Shown here: piece by piece, positions 24,040 to 36,800 of the stretch
Numbering within the stretch: position 1 is the stretch's first letter
Layout of the letters: every line of letters starts with the position of its first letter
DNA from: Ipomoea triloba
Lineage: Eukaryota > Streptophyta > Magnoliopsida > Solanales > Convolvulaceae
Length of the DNA: 64,000 nt
Assembly: GCF_003576645.1 (NCBI RefSeq)
Contig: NC_044920.1
Location: 26,668,185-26,732,184, forward strand
Direction of reading: 5' to 3'
Notes under the pieces: generated by a model
What the model saw: only the letters and a program-made list of their open reading frames with translations
Told to the model about the DNA's origin: nothing
Database searches by the model: none
Translations under genes and position numbers: made by a program

Positions 24040-24280
24040 ATTTTGGTTTGACAATATTGGTGGTATCTATTCGTGTGCAAATCTTGTGTTTCATGGTTGA
24101 ACCAAACATGTTAAAATAAACTACCATTTTGTTCGCAACAAAGAGGCTTTAAAGTAATTACAAGTAAATTACAACTCTACAAAAAATCAACTGACAGACA
24201 TTTTCACAAAATCACTAACCAATGATCAAAGCGATAAGCTCAATGTTCTCTTTAGAGAACTTTTAGCTTGAGGGGGCACA
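24040..24280 (+). pseudogene. Copia RNase H relic with polypurine tract
   Basis: Conceptual translation gives a run recognisable as the end of copia RNase H, including TKHVK.NYHFVRNK and the region reading QLTDIFTKSLTNDQ, then a stop. Two in-frame stops (one after VFHG, one after EALK) break it. The purine tract GAGGGGGCACA at 24270-24280 follows, as expected before a 3' LTR. This is the 3' end of an old copia copy on the plus strand, unrelated in age to the intact one at 17178. Confidence 0.75.
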
Positions 24281-24844
24281 TTAGTACTCTATATTCTAGT
24301 TAAACTAAAATTCATTCTCCCTCGCTCTCTCAATATTATTGTGAATCTATCTTTTATCAAGCTTAACCTAACTAGGACTGGCCAAAGACCTTGTGATCTA
24401 GTGGCACCCGGTTGCACCCCACATGAGAGGAGGTGGGTACGAGCCTCAGTGAAGGCAATATTAGCTCATTGTGCTGGCTCATTGTACTAGCTATGAACAG
24501 ATACTACATTGTAATTGAGTTAGGACCATAAAATTTTTTTTTTAAAACAACGCGATGGAATTATTGTAATTTTGTGTAACTTAGTCTTATTTTTTCAATA
24601 ATTGTTTCACATCTTTGTGCCACCATTGCGCATTTTTTGCCGTCTTGTGCACATTGTCCATTCTTTCAGTGCACATTATTGAATTCGTAGGTTGTGAATT
24701 TTTTTTGTTAATCTATGGCTGAGATTCTATCTCACTTCTCTACTGCGGCTTTCTTCTCACCCGAACCCCTTCCTATATCCATGTAATTTGTATATTGAAT
24801 TCATCAATAATAAATTTCTTCCCATAATTATGGTTTTTATTGTC
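24281..24844 (+). repeat. Remnant copia 3' LTR interrupted by a SINE
   Basis: Follows the relic polypurine tract. It reads as leader-like pyrimidine-rich sequence and ends in ATCAATAATAAATTTCTTCCC, typical of a transcript end. The SINE at 24382-24545 lies inside it. Boundaries are uncertain. Confidence 0.35.
24382..24545 (+). mobile_element. tRNA-derived SINE (plus strand)
   Basis: Begins CCAAAGACCTTGTGATCTAG with A-box-like TGATCTAGTGGCAC and B-box-like GGTACGAGCC at about 24435. The tail contains CTATGAACAGATACTACATT and a T-rich end. The tail differs from the copy at 16310, and the same tail alone is seen at 58517. Confidence 0.7.
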
Positions 24845-24849
24845 ATGCA

Positions 24850-25275
24850 ATGTCAAATAGGCCCCTAAACTTTAGATCAAAAGTTAATTAGGCACCTAAA
24901 TTTTTAAAAAGTGCAATTAAACCCTCAAACATGTCAAATTGAGACAATAAGCTCAAAAACAGGTAAATGACAAGTTATTACAGGTCATTTGTATCAATCC
25001 GAAGACGACCGAGTCGTCATCTTCAACGAAAGGCAACCAGTTCTGATTGCCTTTCCTAAGGAGGGCGAACTTCCTTTTCCTCGGGAAGGCAACCATTCTT
25101 GTCGGTGGTGATGTTTTTTCGGCAAGTGTTGACCGGTAACCTATTGGTTACTGGTAAATTTGACTTATTTGATAACAAATTAAATGTTTGCGGGTTTAAT
25201 TTAACTTTTGAAAAATTTAGGTGTCTAATTAACTTTTGGTTTTTGGTGTAAAGTTTAGGGTCATATTTGACATTT
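24850..25275. mobile_element. Mutator-like MITE
   Basis: Long imperfect terminal inverted repeats. The left reads AATGTCAAATAGGCCCCTAA and continues AAAAGTTAATTAGGCACCTA. The complement of the right end reads AATGTCAAATATGACCCTAA and continues AAAAGTTAATTAGACACCTA. The central part is GC-richer (CGACCGAGTCGTC). No coding capacity. A 9-bp target duplication was not found. A related element is at 59035-59520. Confidence 0.6.
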
Positions 25276-25299
25276 TCTCCTCTTTTTTTTTTTTTTTTT

Positions 25300-25640
25300 T
25301 AATAATAGAAGCATCCAATGGTCTTCGATCACATATCTCGTCTAAGATGTTAAAGTGGGCCGACCGGGTGGGACACGCCTTTGAGGCCCACTACTTAACG
25401 GGCTATGAGGCCCGCTACTTAGCGAGCCTATAGTATGTTGGCTGGACCTGTCACCTTTATGGCCCACAGGCTGAACGGGTTAGCCAACCTAATTGTTTTT
25501 TTTTCCTACACTCTAAAGAATTAAGAATTAGTAGTAGACCCGCGGGCCTCAGTGGCCTGTCCCGCACCCTCGCTTAGGCCCACTCTTTTATGAGTTGTCA
25601 AAATTGAAACCAACCCCTTAGACTGTCTTCAACCTGCAAT
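25300..25640. other. GGCCC-rich segment of unknown origin
   Basis: Contains many GGGCC/GGCCC blocks, e.g. GTGGGCCGACCGGGTGGG and GAGGCCCACTACTTAACGGG (repeated as GAGGCCCGCTACTTAGCGAG). It resembles debris of a non-autonomous DNA transposon. No coding region. Confidence 0.3.
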
Positions 25641-25929
25641 TATACTCACTTGCAAAACGATTTGGTACGTTATATAGATTTCTTCTTCTTTCTTTTTTTT
25701 TTTTTTAAATTTTCCTACGCGTTTAGCAGGCTTCTAAAGATCGACATAAAAAGCTGCCAATCGGCAACCTTTGTACTTTAACTGGCGGCTTTTGCTGCCA
25801 AGGCCATAAAACCTTTTTTTAAAGTTCTTTTAATTATTTTATTATTATTTATATAATATAAAAAGAAAGTGGAACTCACTTTTAAAAGTAAGAGAGATTT
25901 TCAGGGGTGTAGAAGGTAATTTTGTTGTC

Positions 25930-25939
25930 TATAAAAAGG
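25930..25939 (+). promoter_or_regulatory. TATA box of the DMR6-like gene
   Basis: TATAAAAAGG, preceded by GTC, about 110 bp before the start codon. Transcription would start near 25960, giving a leader of about 80 nt. I see no upstream ATG in that leader. Confidence 0.6.
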
Positions 25940-26040
25940 AAGATAATACCACTATGATTCACACCAAAGATATTCAGTTGCACAATCGATAACTCTATAA
26001 TCATATCTTCTGTGCTTCCGGGCTTCCGGCAACTGATTCT

Positions 26041-29000
26041 ATGAGTACACGACTTCTCTTCAGTGGAACTCCATATTCCACCCTTCCCCACAAATATATC
26101 CGCCCGGAATCCGAAAGGCCAAAGCTGTCAGAAGTAGCCACCTGCGACGATGTTCCGGTCATTGATTTAGGCTGCGGGGACAGAAACTTAATCGTCCGAC
26201 AAATAGGCGATGCCTGCCGCCATTACGGATTCTTCCAGGTTTGTATTCCCAGACAGAAACGCAAACAGAGTTTTTCTTTTTCTTTTTTCTTTTTAATGAA
26301 TTTATATTCAAAAATTTTGTCTATTAAATTCATAGGTAATAAACCATGGGGTGTCAAAGAAAGTAATAGAGGATATGTTAAAGGTAGCCCATGAGTTCTT
26401 CAACCTATCGGTGGAGGAGAAGATGAAGCTCTACTCCGACGACCCATCAAAGACCATGCGACTATCCACAAGCTTTAACGTTAAAAAGGAAACCGTTCAT
26501 AACTGGAGAGACTACCTCAGACTTCACTGTTATCCTCTTGAAAAATATGCTCCTGAATGGCCATCCAATCCCCCTACTCTGAGGTATTTCACTGCACTTT
26601 TCCTTCTCATCCCTTAATTATTCTTCACCATGCCATGGTTAAAGAAAGCCCATCTGCAATTGCAAATATAAATAAATAAATAAATAAAAGGAATCAAAAT
26701 AAGTCATCCAACTTTATATGACCTTCTTAAACCGAAAATATTAAAAACATTAAAAAAGAACATGTATCTGTTTGAGAAACACTAACATATTAAACAGGTA
26801 ATTTTGGGACTGAATTGAACAATTTTACTAATTTAAGAAGTTCGAATGAAGTTTTTTTTTACTTAAGAACCCAAGTACACGATCTGACTGACTTAGAGGA
26901 CTAATTTTATTCTTTTTCCATATTACAAACTTACAAGTTTCTAATAATTATAAAATTGATCGTATATTTTTGTTTCTACTAAAATTCACAATCATTTATA
27001 AATTTTTATGGCTGGTTACAATCAATCATCATATATAAATTTATGTGTCCAGGCCAATTTGTCTAGACACATAATGTTGACATATTATGCATCTCTATCA
27101 TATGCATCTATTCTATATTAATTAAACGCGCATTGTCACATTCCATTAATGCTGATTAAATAGCTGTCCTAATCAAGTCATCATTTCTATCATATTTGTG
27201 ATTAGTATAGCCATCATTTTCTTAGTAATCACATGGTTATGCATAGGAAGTAGTATTAGCATAAATGGAGCATAGAGATATGGTTGGGTATCCCTCGACT
27301 ATATCAATATGGAATTTATTGTATGGATGCTATACTTTATAAGACGTAAATGGAATATTAACATGGTTAAATTGTGCTGTGAAAGTTTGAAAAGGGCCCG
27401 GACTGCATGATGTAAGACTTGCAAATTGGTATGACATCACAGAATGACATTTGGGTTATCGTTCTCAATGACAAGTTGTACGTAGCTTTTTTTTTTTCTT
27501 CTTCTTTTTTTTTAAAAAATTTTAATTTTTAGGAGATGTTAGATTTCATGATTAGTCACAAGTACAACAGTACAACATCATGCATTCATGTCATGTCTGT
27601 CCTTAGGGGGTAAATGAATAAATTATTTTTAGAGATGGGTGTGTTTAAAAATTCGAAAAATAATTTCAGAAAATTACTTTTCGAGCTTTTAGTGTTTGGC
27701 AAGACATGAAAAATTAAAGTTATAGAAAATCAATTCTGGTCATTGGAGAAAATTACATTATATTTTTTTGAAAAAATAACTTCTCCTTATTGAGTGAAAG
27801 TTATTTTCTAGGCCTCTAGTCGTCACTGGTCTGAGATGGGAATTGAAACAACTTACCTTGTTTTTCTTTGTGGTCGCCTTTTGCCGGAGAAGGTGACCAT
27901 TGGTTGCGTTCCATCTCTGGTAGAAGGTGACCCGTCGCTAAGTTTGTCTTCGGAGTTGACTGTATAAAGTTTAGGGTAATTGATCCCTTTTTTTTTTTTT
28001 TTGCTCATTTTTCAAAAAATGAACCAAACACACCATGCAATTTTCTGGAATGCAACCAAACACTAGAGATGAAAATGTTTTTCAGATAACTCAATTTCCA
28101 AAAAACACTTTTCAACAGCTATTTTCCTGATTTTCAAACACCCTAAAATTCTTGTAACACGTCTTAATTTTATTAATTGAAAAGAAAGTGAATAATAAAA
28201 ATTGTTAATCACTCATTTTCATAGATAAATTAGAACACGTCACGTAAAAAATGGTGTAGAATTTAAGAATATGTATAGTACGGAGTATTATTTATTGATG
28301 AAATTGAGAATCTTTCTAATAACTCTATATATTGAATTAAGTAGTTTATTATAGACACATGATTTTGATTTAATAGTTTAATATGAAGGATAATTTATCA
28401 TAGTAATTGGCAGCCATCCCAACAGTCAATTATCAGATTATTTAAACGTGAAGTTTAAATTAAAAGCATATCTCAAAATTTATATTAAGAAGTTCTGTTT
28501 TTGTTGTCCTTCAATTTTTTAATTGATTAATTATAACTTAAAATATTGGAAGCATTTTGATAAATGAGCAAAAACTAAGAGATTACACCGACAACTTAAT
28601 TAACTAAATTATTCAATAAGTATTTTTAAAAAAAGTTGTCAATATTACTGATGACATAAACGGGTATAGTAAACTATATGAGCATTATTTTCGTACCCTA
28701 AATATTCAAAAAAAAAAAAAAAAGAACAGAAATTGACATTGGGACTTAGTATATAATTCGTTTGTCACCTGATTTAAAAGATCATGACTAGATGTGATCC
28801 CTTGTACATAGATGAAGATTATGATTTGATCGATAAGTTGATCACGTAACTCGCGATTTACATCCTCAAAGTCTCTAAAGGCATGGTTCTGTGAGTTTAA
28901 AATTAATCCAGCGAAATTGAGATCGCCTAAAGGAAAAAATAGAACGGAAATAGTTTTTAATATGTATATATCATTATACATATTATTAGATAGCCTTTCA

Positions 29001-30758
29001 CATTAGAAGTGATCCTAGAAAATTTATATAAAAAAAAAAAAAAAAAACCACCGGCTATGCCGATTCTCTAGAACTTAACAAAAAAAAAAATAAAATTATA
29101 GATGAAATAGGCGATAAAATATGTAAGCCACATGACGTGGGATATATATCTTGAAAAGATCACTGGCGGTGCCGTCCGATTCTCTAGTACTCTCGCCGCA
29201 CATGCCGCCAAACCGCGACGGACCACCGGCTGTACGTGTGTGGTGAGGTAAGCGATGATGCAATCGTGACGTAGTAGTGAAGCTATGGAGAAAGGAAACG
29301 CGCATTTGCAGATGGATAACGTTAGCTGAAACCAACATTGTTGACTTGGAGTAATAATGGTCATATAAGAAGTAGTAAGCTTTCGGATAACGTTTATCAT
29401 AATGAGTTTATCAACTTTGCTTTGGTGATAGTTACAAGGCATGGAGTTAAGAATTTACAGGTTAGTATAACAATACACTATAATTTACCGCAATAACTTG
29501 TCTAACGGATTCTTGTTCATAAGACGAGTCGGTCAAGATTAAATTGAAAACTTATATTAGTAAATGTAATACAAAATCAGTACTATAATGTTTGTTACTT
29601 ATATAGGAAAGTATAATACTTTTGATAGAAAATGTAATATTAATAGTATTACATTTTCCTTTATAAGTGCAACATTACTTACAATGAAAAATATAATACT
29701 TTTGATGAAAAAAATAATATTTTTACATTAAAATATAAAAGTATTATACTTGTTCTTAAAAGTATTATTTTTCTCTTATAAGTAACAAATATTTTATTTC
29801 TAATTTAATATTATATATTAATATAAGTATTACATTTACATATTGATCTGACCCGTATAAAAATCCGTGAAGCGGTTTCATATAAATGTGGTCACAATTT
29901 ATTATCGCTACTACGAAGTTTAGGATAAAATGGATGAAGAATTCTTAAATTTAGAGTTCAAATGAATATAAAGATAAAAATGGAGGTACCATAGCATCGC
30001 ACTCCGAGTATAGTCGTTATACTGTGGACCATGGATCATGGCTGATACTGCAGTTGTGTTGAGCTGATACTGCAGTTATGTTGAACTGATACTGCAGTTA
30101 TGTTGAAAATGAACTGCAGTTACACGAAACAGAGGTCGTTTCATTCGTCAGGAACTGCAGTTGTGTTGAACTGATACTGCAGTTGTGTTGAACGGATGAA
30201 CGGCCTCTATTCCGCGTAACTGCAGTTCCCTTTCAACACAACTACAGTATATGTTCAATACAACCGCAGTATAAGTCATGATCATGATCCACAATGCATT
30301 ATGATCCATGGTCCACAGTAGAATATGCGCTTCGAGAAGGACAGAGACAACGAACCGACGTCTGCGGTGCTGCCCTGGATCCAGATCAGTATGACAGTAT
30401 ATCTGGACCATTTTTCTTTCGCTTTTTATGTAAAAAGAATTTTTTATTTTATAAGATTTATTAGTAAAAAAAAAAAAATCGAACTTTTATGTCTTATGCT
30501 GAACTTAATATTATAATTTAAAAAAGTTATAATATAAAAAAGTATAAGGTTTACTGTTGCAAATAGGTATGGCTAGTGACATGAATACTTTTATTATTGA
30601 TATTTTCTAATATTGAAATATTAAGCGTAATAATAAGTCATGAATACTTTTTTTCCAACATCTCACATTAAAAAGTTGAATTATGACTTGAATTGATGCT
30701 TAAAGTTGATTTTTTGAGTAGAAAAAGCAACGAAACCTTTTCTAGTCGACACAAGATG

Positions 30759-30818
<60 letters not shown>

Positions 30819-33800
30819 AGTCCTTGTGGGCAGCTCAATTGATTTCAGGGGTGAAGTTTGGGAGAAGCTCAATTGATTACAGGGGTGAAGTTTGGGAGAA
30901 GAGACTATAGATCGAGTCTCACCAACAGCAATGTGGGAACAGCCTCTCAAAGTGAAGGGGTTCCTTGTGTGCAAACTATGTGTTCAGTTGAGTTATCATG
31001 ATTTATATCCTTTCAGAAGTTTTGTCGGGCCGGGCGGGGCTTGATTTGGTATATATATTGATGGGTAAATATGCACATGTACTAGTCAGTCCGTAAATCA
31101 CCTGTCCGTCGGTCACCCAACCTGTCCGTCAACGGTCACCCAACCGGTCCGTCGACGGTCACCCGGTCCGTCGGCCGCATGATCGGAAGCAACACACCTT
31201 GTGGATTGGAGGCTCACGAGCGCAACAGTTGCTTGATGTGACGACCGACAACTTTTCGGGAACAGGGGATCCGTGTTTTCATCACCTCGAGCAACTCAAC
31301 CACTTCGAGCAAACCGATGCGCATTTTGCGGAGTGACAGCCCATATGCCCTCCACTTGCATATCAGACACCATGTGCATAGTGAATCCACTTTGTATAAA
31401 AAGGGGTCATTCCCCTCACTGGAGGAAGAACTCATCAGTACTACACTAATACACTTGTGATTTGCCGATTGTCTTTCTCCTGCTTACTCTTTATTACTGT
31501 TCGTCACCCGTAGAGCGATATAGCTTCGAACCGCTCAGTCGTTGACCGGTAGACCGACCGTCTGACCGGCCGAACGACATTCCTCACCACCCGTAACACA
31601 CGTATACGTAGCGTAATCGTAGACCCCGTTTACATTTACGCTATCATTCGTAGCGTAATCGTAGACCCCGTTTACATTTACGCTATCATTGGCGCCGTAA
31701 TCGTAGACCCCGTTTACATTTACGCTATCATTGGCGCCGTCTGTGGGGATTGAACGAGTCACTCTGTTCTATCCCTTTATCTTTTCTTTCTTTACACTAT
31801 TATCCATCTTAAAATGACGAACAACAGGAGAAATCGTAGCCGAAGTCACATGCGAAAGAGAAATTCAACCCGTCGGGTGACTAAAGCAGTTCTAGAGGAC
31901 GATTTACGCCAACAATTAGATCGGTCAAGGAACTTGAACAACGAGCTCACGTCCAATCCGTCAAGAAAAAACATACAACCAACCCAACCGGTTGGTTCGA
32001 GCGAAGGCCTACATGCTGGACAAACGAATTTTCAAATGACAATTACATGTGCCATGTTGCTGCCAGTAGGCCAAACGTTGACCTCAACGCCAAGTATATT
32101 TGGAGGGAATCAAATACAAGGAGCACCGCAACATGGACCCACACCGATGTGCCAACCAGGGCTGGGAACTCTTGGGTACTATGTTACGACACCCGCCCCC
32201 CGAATGACGACGAACCCCCAGAGTCCTATCGCTCAACAACAAATGCCTCAACTTTTCGATGCACAACAGTCGCATCTACAACCTCAAGGGAGCAACCAAG
32301 AGGAAGTTCGATTGGCGAATCGTACGCAAAGACTAGATCGAGAAGAACATAAAAAGCATCGACAGGATGACGTCATACAACGCAGGAGTGTTTTCGACCG
32401 AATTCGAAAGAGTGCTAAGTTCCGATTGGGGGTTCGAGGTAACCATGATCGACAAACATCACGGACGATTACAAAGAAGCGGCTCAAAGAACGCACTACA
32501 AGTAGAACGGAAGGCTTAGCTGGTTGGGTGGACAACCAAGATGCATGGAAGAATGGGTCAGCTGTCTGACCATGGGATCCTACAAGTCTTAGACTTCTTC
32601 GTTTGGAGTTTTGTTCGACCTGCACGTTCGTTTGGGGTTGTGTTCGACCTGCACGTTCGTTTGGGGTTGTGTTCGACCTGCACGTTCGTTTGGGGTTGTG
32701 TTCGACCTGCACGTTCGTTTGGGGTTGTGTTCGACCTGCACGTTCGTTTGGGGTTGTGTTCGACCTGCACGTTCGTTTGGGGTTGTGTTCGACCTGCACG
32801 TTCGTTTGGGGTTGTGTTCGACCTGCACGTTCGTTTGGGGTTGTGTTCGACCTGCACGTTCGTTTGGGGTTGTGTTCGACCTGCACGTTCGTTTGGGGTT
32901 GTGTTCGACCTGCACGTTCGTTTGGGGTTGTGTTCGACCTGCACGTTCGTTTGGGGTTGTGTTCGACCTGCACGTTTGGGGTTATGTTCGACCTGCCCGA
33001 ATTTTCGTTTGGGGTTTTGTTCGACCTGCACGAATCTTCGTTTGGGGTTGTGTTCGACCTGCACGTTTGGGGTTATGATTCGACCTGCACGGATCTCCGT
33101 TTGGGGTTTTCACGGATCCGTTTGGGGTTTTGTTCGACCTGCACGTTTGGGGTTATGCTCGACCTGCACGAATTTTTCGTTTGGGGTTTTGTTCGACCTG
33201 CACGAATCTTCGTTTAGGGTTTTGTTCGACCTGCGCGTTTGGGGTTATGCTTCGACCTGCACGGATCTCCGTTTGGGGTTTTGTGCGACCTGCACGAATC
33301 TTCGTTTAGGGTTTTGTTCGACCTGCGCGTTTGGGGTTATGCTTCGACCTGCACGGATCTCCGTTTGGGGTTTTGTGCGACCTGCACGAATCTTCGTTTA
33401 GGGTTTTGTTCGACCTGCGCGTTTGGGGTTATGCTTCGACCTGCACGGATCTCCGTTTGGGGTTTTGTGCGACCTGCACGAATCTTCGTTTAGGGTTTTG
33501 TTCGACCTGCGCGTTTGGGGTTATGCTTCGACCTGCACGGATCTCCGTTTGGGGTTTTGTGCGACCTGCACGAATCTTCGTTTAGGGTTTTGTTCGACCT
33601 GCCCGAATCTTCGTTTGGGGTTGTGTTCAACCTGCCCGTTTGGGGTTATGTTTCGACCTGCACGGATCTCTGTTTGGGGTTTTGTTCGACCTGCACGGAT
33701 CTCCGTTTGGGGTTTTGTTTGACCTGCACGAATCTTCGTTTAGGGTTTTGTTCAACCTGAATTTTCGTTTGGGGTTTTGTTCTACATGCACGAGTAAATG

Positions 33801-36800
33801 TAACCATCAGAGCAGCCAAGTTGTGCAAGTTTGTTAGCAGCGAGAGTTGGATGGAAGAATATACTACTTGAAAAACTGCAAGAAAGCATAGAGAAGCTTG
33901 AATATTATCTTATGTCAAGGAATTTGCAAGATGGTTGATCAGTCGACCAACACCTTGGGAGTCAAGCAACCTACACCAGCCAACCAAGCACAACCTGCAC
34001 CGACGAGTGAAACACTTGTGGATGCCGATCAACCTGCACCAGCCAACCAAGCACAACCCGCACCGACGAGCGAAACACTTGTGGATGCCGATCAACCTGT
34101 ACCAGCCAACCAAGCACAACCTGCACCGACGAGCGAAGCACTTGTGGATGCCGATCAACCTGCACCAGCCAACCAAGCACAACCTGCACCGACGAGCGAA
34201 ACACTTATGGGTGCCGATCAACCTGCACCGACGAGTGAAGCATTTGTGGACGCCAATCAACCTACACCTGTTTACTAAGCACTTCGTGTGACGGGCGATT
34301 CGACCACTTGGATGTTATGCAATCTGGTCGATCATCCGCTAGGAAGCCTAGCCACCTTCAACGGACAACAACCACTTCAACATCAAGCCATTGACAAAGT
34401 GATTTGTTGAACAACCACTTGCATATCGACAGATTACTTGGTGTGTAGTAATCTACCGTGTTTTGACCAATCACTTGAATGTTAAGCAACCTATGTCGGT
34501 ATGGCGAGCAACCGGTAGACAAATCGCTTGGATGAGGAGCAACGGACGATCAACCACCTGGATGGCAACGTACACTTGGCCAACCACTCTGATGTCAAGT
34601 AACTTGTGACAAAGTGATATGTCAATTGACTACATGGATGTGAGGCATCTGTCGACAAATCAACCAATCGTGCGGGTAAGAGGCGACGTGCACGAGCAAA
34701 CACCCAATCAAGGAAACAACATGTTACGTAATGACAAAGTGAAGGAAGGAAATGATTCATACACGCAAAGTTAAAAGTACAACCGACACAAGCGGGGTCG
34801 GTCTCCCGATCCACAAACAAGCAACTACGACTATGGAGGACAAAACAATCATGGATCTTGACCACGCGATGAGGAAGGACCCGTCGGAGGCTTCTTGAAG
34901 GGCTCTGGACCAGGAGGTGTCAGATCTTCGGGCAGAATGGTACGAACCGATTCCCAATCCTCAGGGAGAACATTTTGTAATATGTGATACAAAGTTTGTT
35001 GCATGCCCCTTGTTCCTTTGAGATAACCCCATGCGGTCACCTTACGTATCATCGCTGATATCACTGGGTCTTCTCGGAACATATGGAACAAAGGAATGGC
35101 TGCATCCTCGGAGGGACATAAAGCAGACAACAGACCGGGCACCTCGGATGGTCGAGATACGAAATAAGCAATGGCATCTCGACGAAACTGATCGGAATTT
35201 GGATACTGTCCCAAAGAATAGAGTTGGGCATCCAAATGGGATATTTGTTCTCGACGAGATTCGAGTTGGTTTTCCAAATGGGATATTTGTTCTCGACGAG
35301 ATTCGAGTTGGTTTTCCAAATGGGATATTTGTTCTCGACGAGATTCGAGTTGGTTTTCCTGATCCCTCACGGTGGCCCTGAGTGATTGTGTTTCTTTTTC
35401 CCATCCTATAGCAATAAGCTGGCATCGCAGGAACAACTCGGCGCTTGTGCTAGCAACCTGACATAAACACGATCATAAACCACAGTTTAGAAAGTACCAA
35501 ACGAAGAAAAGAGAGATCAGCAACTCAATGATTGGAGTAAGTACGTTAGCTAGGTGATGGGCTAGCTGCTCAGCAACTTTTTCGTTGGACAAAGTGGCGA
35601 TGCCCGAGGGTGGAGGACTCAGTTGGAGTAACAGATCAAACATTTTTCGCAAATCAACTGGTGCGCGGGTCAACGCGCTCACAAGTGGAGACCCCCCATC
35701 GAGGTTAGGACAAGTGGCAAAAGCGTTCCCCGACACCTCACTTTCAACCTCACCTATGGGACGCTTCCCATGTGATTTAGGGGGAAACGGAGCAGAAGGA
35801 AAGCCAGGGCTACCAAATTCATAATGGGGGATAGTAGGAGGTACAAATTTCTTTTTCAAAATAATCTTTGGCAATCCCGGTCGACTACTCCCGCTTGCGC
35901 CTGCACCTAGCAGTTCCTTTAATTCCGGATCAATATCCGGCGCTCCTGGATGTCAATAAGAAATAACAAAACGTGTGAGGAATCAAAGATTAAAAGGGGA
36001 GACATGTGCTAACCGTTTAAGATCCAACCTTGGGCCCCGTAAATTGGAGCAGGGAGTCGAGCTGCATCAAAAGCCTCTGCGGAGTGGTAAATCTCCCAAG
36101 AATAGCATTCAGACTTAATCTTCTCAACAGCAATGTGAATCTCTGGAGTCTCAGGGGGTACCACGCACTTACGCATCCGACGAGACCATTCATTTTTAAA
36201 AGGAAGATCACCATCCAAACGAACCCGAAGAAATTTCTCTTTCCATCTACGGTTGTTGTCAGGCAAGTCAGAAACTTTCCCAGCCGTCCCACGACATTGG
36301 ATAATGACAAAACCGTTGCGATGGTTCTTCCCCATGCACTTTACCAGATGGAGAAAATTGAAGAGTTCTAGTGTACAAGGCACTTGGTGACGTTTGCAAA
36401 TCTGAGGGTAGCATGCAAGAATACGGTGTGCGTTGGGTGCTATCTGACCTGGAACTATGCCGTAATAATTCACGAAGTCAACAAGGAACGGGTCAAAGGG
36501 GATGCGCAAACCGGCTTTCAAGGAATCAAAATGCACACCTACCCAATTCTTTTGGTGGCAATTAATGATGTTGGAAGGACGACGATCAATTGAGTAAGAA
36601 ATCCCCTTTCCAATTAGCTTCTTGAGTTGTTCTACCTCTTTGTCGGTAAAATCAATTCCAACGATACGAGCACCATCGGAATCCAAGTCGACATAGTCAC
36701 GTGATACTCCAGTTTGACTTCTTGAGAGTTCTTTGGGATTATGGGAGGTACCTTCGCCTAGTTGAACCTCAAAATTCTTTGATGAAATTTTTGAACGCTT

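Noticed and set aside
26351..26617. Separate short oxygenase-like gene at exon 2
   Set aside because: It is exon 2 of the DMR6-like gene read from a GTG and through the donor site. Joining to exons 1 and 3 gives the complete family protein.
30681..30974. 97-codon minus-strand frame
   Set aside because: It crosses an (AT)n run that yields an alternating Ile-Tyr peptide; an artefact of the microsatellite.
32613..32960. CRISPR-like regular repeats of 29 bp
   Set aside because: The copies are head to tail with no spacers, and the setting is a plant LTR element.
32541..33401. Apparent proteins of 150-290 aa on both strands over the 29-bp array
   Set aside because: The unit has no stop codon in several frames and is not a multiple of three, so long frames appear automatically in all phases. 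The peptide repeats have no gene-like features.
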